Positions 20,134-22,219 of a DNA stretch of 22,219 nt are shown one piece after another. The stretch comes from a virus. The notes below the pieces were generated by a model. The model did not search any database and was not told where the DNA came from. It worked only from the letters and a program-made list of their open reading frames with translations. The position numbers were made by a program, and so were the translations under genes. The DNA lies in the IMG/VR virus record IMGVR_UViG_3300021404_000042, positions 1 to 22,219 of that record. One strand, written 5' to 3'. How positions within the stretch are numbered: the first letter of the stretch is position 1; every line of letters starts with the position of its first letter.

Positions 20134-20545
20134 TCTCACGTCTCCATTGTATAAATCTGCAACTCTGGCAAACATGCCCTTTAGATGCCGAACTTATATG
20201 AAAATCACATATAGATCCACAGCATTCGCTACACATCCACTGCGCTTTTCTTTCGCATAAAGAGATATGACAATTTGGGACCTGAATTTCTGGCAAGAGC
20301 CTCCCATCATATTCAATCAATAACACCCTCTTTTCCTGCTCTATCTTTATTAAGACGGTATAAGCAGCAGCTACTAGTGAGCATTCTTGCTCGTCAGCAT
20401 ACCGAATAACATCTTGATTATATTCAATCATTGCTTTATCTGATGCGCCCGTATTTGATTGAAATATATTCAGTACTGACTGATAAACTTCTGCATCTTT
20501 TCCTGCAAGCCCCGTTGACGCCTTAATATCCTGTAGACTTATCAT
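20126..20545 (-). CDS. Zinc protein with B-box-like C-terminus, upstream of int
   Basis: This 139-aa protein starts at ATG 20545 with GAAGGCGAGA upstream. Residues 1-85 are helical and acidic, then strand-like (VLLIEYDGRLLPE). Residues 92-129 contain Cys92, Cys97, Cys105, Cys108, Cys113, His116, His124, Cys126 and Cys129, a pattern like a B-box zinc finger (AQWMCSECCGSICDFH, then HVCQSC). It is the first gene behind the promoter at 20595-20623 and overlaps int by eight bases, so it is probably made together with integrase. It may regulate or assist recombination, but that is inference only. Confidence 0.7.
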   Translation of the reverse strand: MISLQDIKASTGLAGKDAEVYQSVLNIFQSNTGASDKAMIEYNQDVIRYADEQECSLVAAAYTVLIKIEQEKRVLLIEYDGRLLPEIQVPNCHISLCERKAQWMCSECCGSICDFHISSASKGHVCQSCRFIQWRRENE

Positions 20546-20594
20546 TCATTCTCGCCTTCTCTTCGCTTGATAACGGGCCAGCATTCATAGGTCA

Positions 20595-20623
20595 AGTATA
20601 GCAGAGTGGGGAACAAATGTCAA
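20595..20623 (-). promoter_or_regulatory. Strong sigma-70-type promoter of the integrase operon
   Basis: On the minus strand TTGACA (20618-20623) and TATACT (20595-20600) are exactly 17 bases apart, with an extended -10 (TGCTATACT). This is the best promoter in the window. Transcription would start near 20588 and read into the zinc protein and int. Confidence 0.8.
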
Positions 20624-20664
20624 TTAGGTTCCCACTCGTCAGGACAATTTATACCACCATTGTC
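20606..20664. promoter_or_regulatory. Two inverted repeats over the integrase promoter (operator candidates)
   Basis: Near the -35 are GTGGGGAAC (20606-20614) and GTTCCCAC (20628-20635), inverted copies with one bulged base and a 13-base spacer that contains the -35. Upstream are GACAAT (20643-20648) and ATTGTC (20659-20664), a perfect 6-bp pair with a 10-base spacer. Between the latter arms the minus strand reads TGGTATAAA, an extended -10-like sequence, so a second weak promoter is possible. Such a setup suggests tight control of the integration genes. Confidence 0.5.
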
Positions 20665-20672
20665 AACCATCA

Positions 20673-20903
20673 TCAGCTCTGTTCAACCGTGTCCTCTGTC
20701 CCTTCTACCTCTTCTACCACCTGTCTACCCTTTACAAAGCTTCTCAAATCTGCAAGATAAAAGCGCCATTGTATACCTACCTTGTGCCCTATTAGTCCCT
20801 TCTCATGCATAAACCTGTACACTGTATTCCTGCTCACACACAGGTATATCATCGCCTCTTTGAACGTGAACAGCTTTTCATCCTCTTGCATCCCTTCACT
20901 CAT
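20673..20903 (-). CDS. Excisionase-like helix-turn-helix protein
   Basis: I chose ATG 20903 (76 aa), seven bases after AGGGAAGG; an ATG at 20933 in the same frame overlaps the preceding gene. Residues 11-56 match the small winged HTH of the excisionase/MerR-like group: LFTFKEAMIYLCVSRNTVYR, then a wing with GLIGHKVGIQWRFYLADLRSF. The C-terminus is acidic. Such proteins bind DNA near attachment sites or early promoters and can direct excision or repress. It is near the integrase but separated by a promoter, so it is expressed with the early genes. A plain regulator is an alternative. Confidence 0.7.
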   Translation of the reverse strand: MSEGMQEDEKLFTFKEAMIYLCVSRNTVYRFMHEKGLIGHKVGIQWRFYLADLRSFVKGRQVVEEVEGTEDTVEQS

Positions 20904-20917
20904 GCTTTCCTTCCCTC

Positions 20918-21169
20918 TCATATTGGTGTCCATATCAACTCATTTGGATCTACTTCAAAGCTTCTCTTCAATTCACTTACATTGCGCATGTTCAAGTCAA
21001 GCTCATTGCGCGTGTTATCCTTGCCTGTCCACCAAATGTGTATCCACCATACCGACATTTGATTGTACCTCTGCTGCACGATAATAGGCCCTTTGTCACC
21101 GCCTTTTAGCGTGATAGCCTTATTGTTGGCACTGTATGCTATTGCTATTGCTAGCGTCGTTTCACTCAT
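20918..21169 (-). CDS. Hypothetical protein (83 aa)
   Basis: I chose ATG 21169 (MSETTLAIAIAYSANNKAIT), which forms an ATGA overlap with the zinc protein upstream and follows GGAGG. The product is mostly beta-prone with an aromatic central strand (MSVWWIHIWWTGKDN) and a short charged C-terminus. No family was recognised. Its last bases lie within the alternative start region of the HTH gene. Confidence 0.6.
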   Translation of the reverse strand: MSETTLAIAIAYSANNKAITLKGGDKGPIIVQQRYNQMSVWWIHIWWTGKDNTRNELDLNMRNVSELKRSFEVDPNELIWTPI

Positions 21170-21405
21170 TCTTTCACACCTCCTCCTCTCGCTGTCTCTT
21201 GCCCAAGACGTACCCACATCTCGAATATATTTGCTTGTTCTGTGCCGCTATAATCAGGTTCAGGACATTTGACATGTCTCGCTGTCCTTTTGTGCGTATT
21301 GAACTTGATGAGTGTACCTATCGGGAATTTGAACCCGCAGTCGGTACATTTACCTGGAAATTGTGCGGAGATGATCCGCTCGTCTGGGACATGTTCTTGT
21401 GCCAT
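21166..21405 (-). CDS. Small zinc-binding protein (79 aa)
   Basis: I chose ATG 21405, eight bases after GGAAGG; an upstream ATG (21453) is in frame but lacks a ribosome site. Cys20-x-x-Cys23 and His44-x-x-Cys47 (GKCTDCG, RHVKC) form one zinc site like that of PARP/LIM-type minimal fingers seen in phage proteins, where the region between the pairs usually contains a Pro-x-G-x-x-(I/L) turn, as here (FPIGTLIKF). The rest is helical (about 54-72). The function is unknown, and nucleic-acid contact is likely. Confidence 0.65.
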   Translation of the reverse strand: MAQEHVPDERIISAQFPGKCTDCGFKFPIGTLIKFNTHKRTARHVKCPEPDYSGTEQANIFEMWVRLGQETARGGGVKE

Positions 21406-21510
21406 GTGTCGATCCTTCCATTTTCGCATTGAGAGCCAAATCTGAGCCCTCAATTGTTGAGATATAAAATCATAGCTTTAAACCCATCAATGCGCTCTCT
21501 TGTGATACAT

Positions 21511-21539
21511 GCCCATCAGATAAGTGCATCCTGACGGGC
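21511..21539 (-). repeat. 9-bp hairpin in the gap after the resolvase gene
   Basis: On the minus strand GCCCGTCAG and CTGATGGGC pair over nine positions (one G-U) around an 11-base loop (21520-21530). No T run follows, so it is not a standard terminator. It lies in the 142-base gap between the resolvase stop and the next gene's start, and it may shape or protect the message. Confidence 0.5.
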
Positions 21540-21547
21540 CTTTGCTT

Positions 21548-21982
21548 TCACGCGCTTTTCTCCTCGAATAAAAACACCCGGATCTCACACCTCGGTCTGC
21601 CATTGGCTCTCCTCTTGCCAATGTGTGCATCCATCACATATTTGTCATCTATGCCCAAGTGCTTACATACTGAGTCCTGTACCACCTTTAGCCCGCCATC
21701 CTCATCTCTAGAGAGAATATCCTCAATGAAGAAGAATATCTCTAGATAGAGAAACCACCCATTGAGCTTGACAGCTTTGATGATACGTGTAAATGCCTCT
21801 TGCTCGTCTCTCTTGAGCAGTTGCCTCTGGTTGGCAAGGAGCAGAGCAGCATCACCTTTGAATTTCTCATGCTGCTCTGTGGATACAATACGGCGCTTGC
21901 CTGTCTTCCGATTCTTGCCGATCTCGTACGACTCGTTGATGCCGGGTGGCAGTGGCAGTTCGTATGTGGCGATTGGTATCAT
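21548..21982 (-). CDS. rusA: RusA-like Holliday junction resolvase
   Basis: I chose ATG 21982 (144 aa, MIPIATYELPLPPGINESYE) because it follows GAGGG and begins with the RusA-type Pro-Pro-(x)-x-Asn segment (PPGIN, 12-16). The catalytic region reads LSRDEDGGLKVVQDSVC, then HLGIDDKYVMDAHIGKR: Asp93 and Asp95 with Lys99, Asp103, Asp112/Asp113 and Lys123. In E. coli RusA the corresponding acids bind the metal, and a C-terminal basic strand contacts the junction. The enzyme cuts four-way DNA junctions made in replication or recombination and is common in temperate phage early regions. The usual Asn after the RD-x-D motif is Gly here (Gly96), a small deviation. Confidence 0.85.
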   Translation of the reverse strand: MIPIATYELPLPPGINESYEIGKNRKTGKRRIVSTEQHEKFKGDAALLLANQRQLLKRDEQEAFTRIIKAVKLNGWFLYLEIFFFIEDILSRDEDGGLKVVQDSVCKHLGIDDKYVMDAHIGKRRANGRPRCEIRVFLFEEKSA

Positions 21983-21990
21983 TTCATCCC

Positions 21991-22219
21991 TCACTTTCCA
22001 CAGAACAGCCCACACGGGACCACTTCCAACATATCAAGCTCTTCATCCATCTCAACATCATCAAAATCTAGTGTCATCTGGGCACGCTTGGCTATAGCTT
22101 TGCATATGTCCATGCATCGCTTGCGCTTGATCGACTCTGCTTGTTCTGCAATCTTGCGCAATGGCCAATTCTGCTTGAGAGAGAAGCCAGCAGCCCCTAT
22201 TTCTTCTTCGAGTGCTGAG
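21991..22219 (-). CDS. C-terminal part of an unknown early protein (cut by window edge)
   Basis: A minus-strand frame enters from the right edge (first full codon at 22218) and stops at TGA 21991-21993, giving 75 codons. The visible part is helical and basic (LKQNWPLRKIAEQAESIKRK), then acidic (MTLDFDDVEMDEELDMLEVV), with a final Cys-Gly-Leu-Phe-Cys. It precedes the resolvase by eight bases. No family was recognised from this fragment. Confidence 0.5.
   Translation of the reverse strand, partial: SALEEEIGAAGFSLKQNWPLRKIAEQAESIKRKRCMDICKAIAKRAQMTLDFDDVEMDEELDMLEVVPCGLFCGK

Noticed and set aside
1-22219. CRISPR arrays, tRNA or rRNA genes, insertion sequences
   Set aside because: I saw no regularly spaced identical repeats, no cloverleaf with a T-loop, and no transposase frame. 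A weak tRNA could be missed by eye.

Overview
The window is a block of a tailed-phage genome or prophage (Caudoviricetes, siphovirus-like, lambda/HK97/SPP1 style head and tail genes). Every gene I can support lies on the minus strand, so transcription runs from the right edge (22219) to the left edge (1). Most genes are small, have a clear GGAGG-type ribosome site, and touch or overlap the next one (ATGA, GTGA, TAATG junctions). A tyrosine integrase and an excisionase-like helix-turn-helix protein suggest a temperate phage. The host cannot be fixed from the sequence. The strong Shine-Dalgarno sites and consensus promoters fit a Gram-positive or Chloroflexota-type bacterium, but that is a guess.

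Right arm (22219-20673), early genes: the tail of an unknown gene, a RusA-like Holliday junction resolvase, a small zinc-binding protein, an unknown protein and an excisionase-like HTH protein. A regulatory gap (20546-20672) follows. It carries a near-perfect sigma-70-type promoter with inverted repeats and drives a B-box-like zinc protein, the integrase, and two tiny single-pass membrane proteins that were found by reading the gaps. The block ends in two terminator-like hairpins with the same stem, in a gene-free stretch (18341-18861). That stretch also holds the promoter of the structural operon, with an inverted repeat around the -10 and two upstream repeats spaced 42 bp apart.

Left arm (18340-1), packaging and virion genes: three small genes, small terminase, large terminase, a separate RNase H-fold nuclease-like protein, four small genes, an SPP1-type portal, then about 5 kb of very small accessory genes (including YopX-like and DUF3307-like proteins). 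After these come scaffold, HK97-fold major capsid protein, a decoration-like protein, head-tail connectors, tail tube, a tail assembly chaperone pair made by -1 frameshifting at T_TTT_TTC, and the start of the tape measure protein, cut by the window edge.

The most notable observation concerns packaging. The large terminase keeps its ATPase motifs, but its nuclease domain has Asn and Gly where I expect two of the three catalytic acidic residues. The next gene encodes a free-standing RNase H-like domain that keeps an Asp/Asp/Asp-Asp set. This suggests that packaging cleavage is supplied in trans. Other points worth checking are an in-frame amber codon splitting a 185-codon reading frame, a terminator-like hairpin that buries the capsid gene's ribosome site, and a pair of paralogous zinc proteins on either side of the terminase genes.
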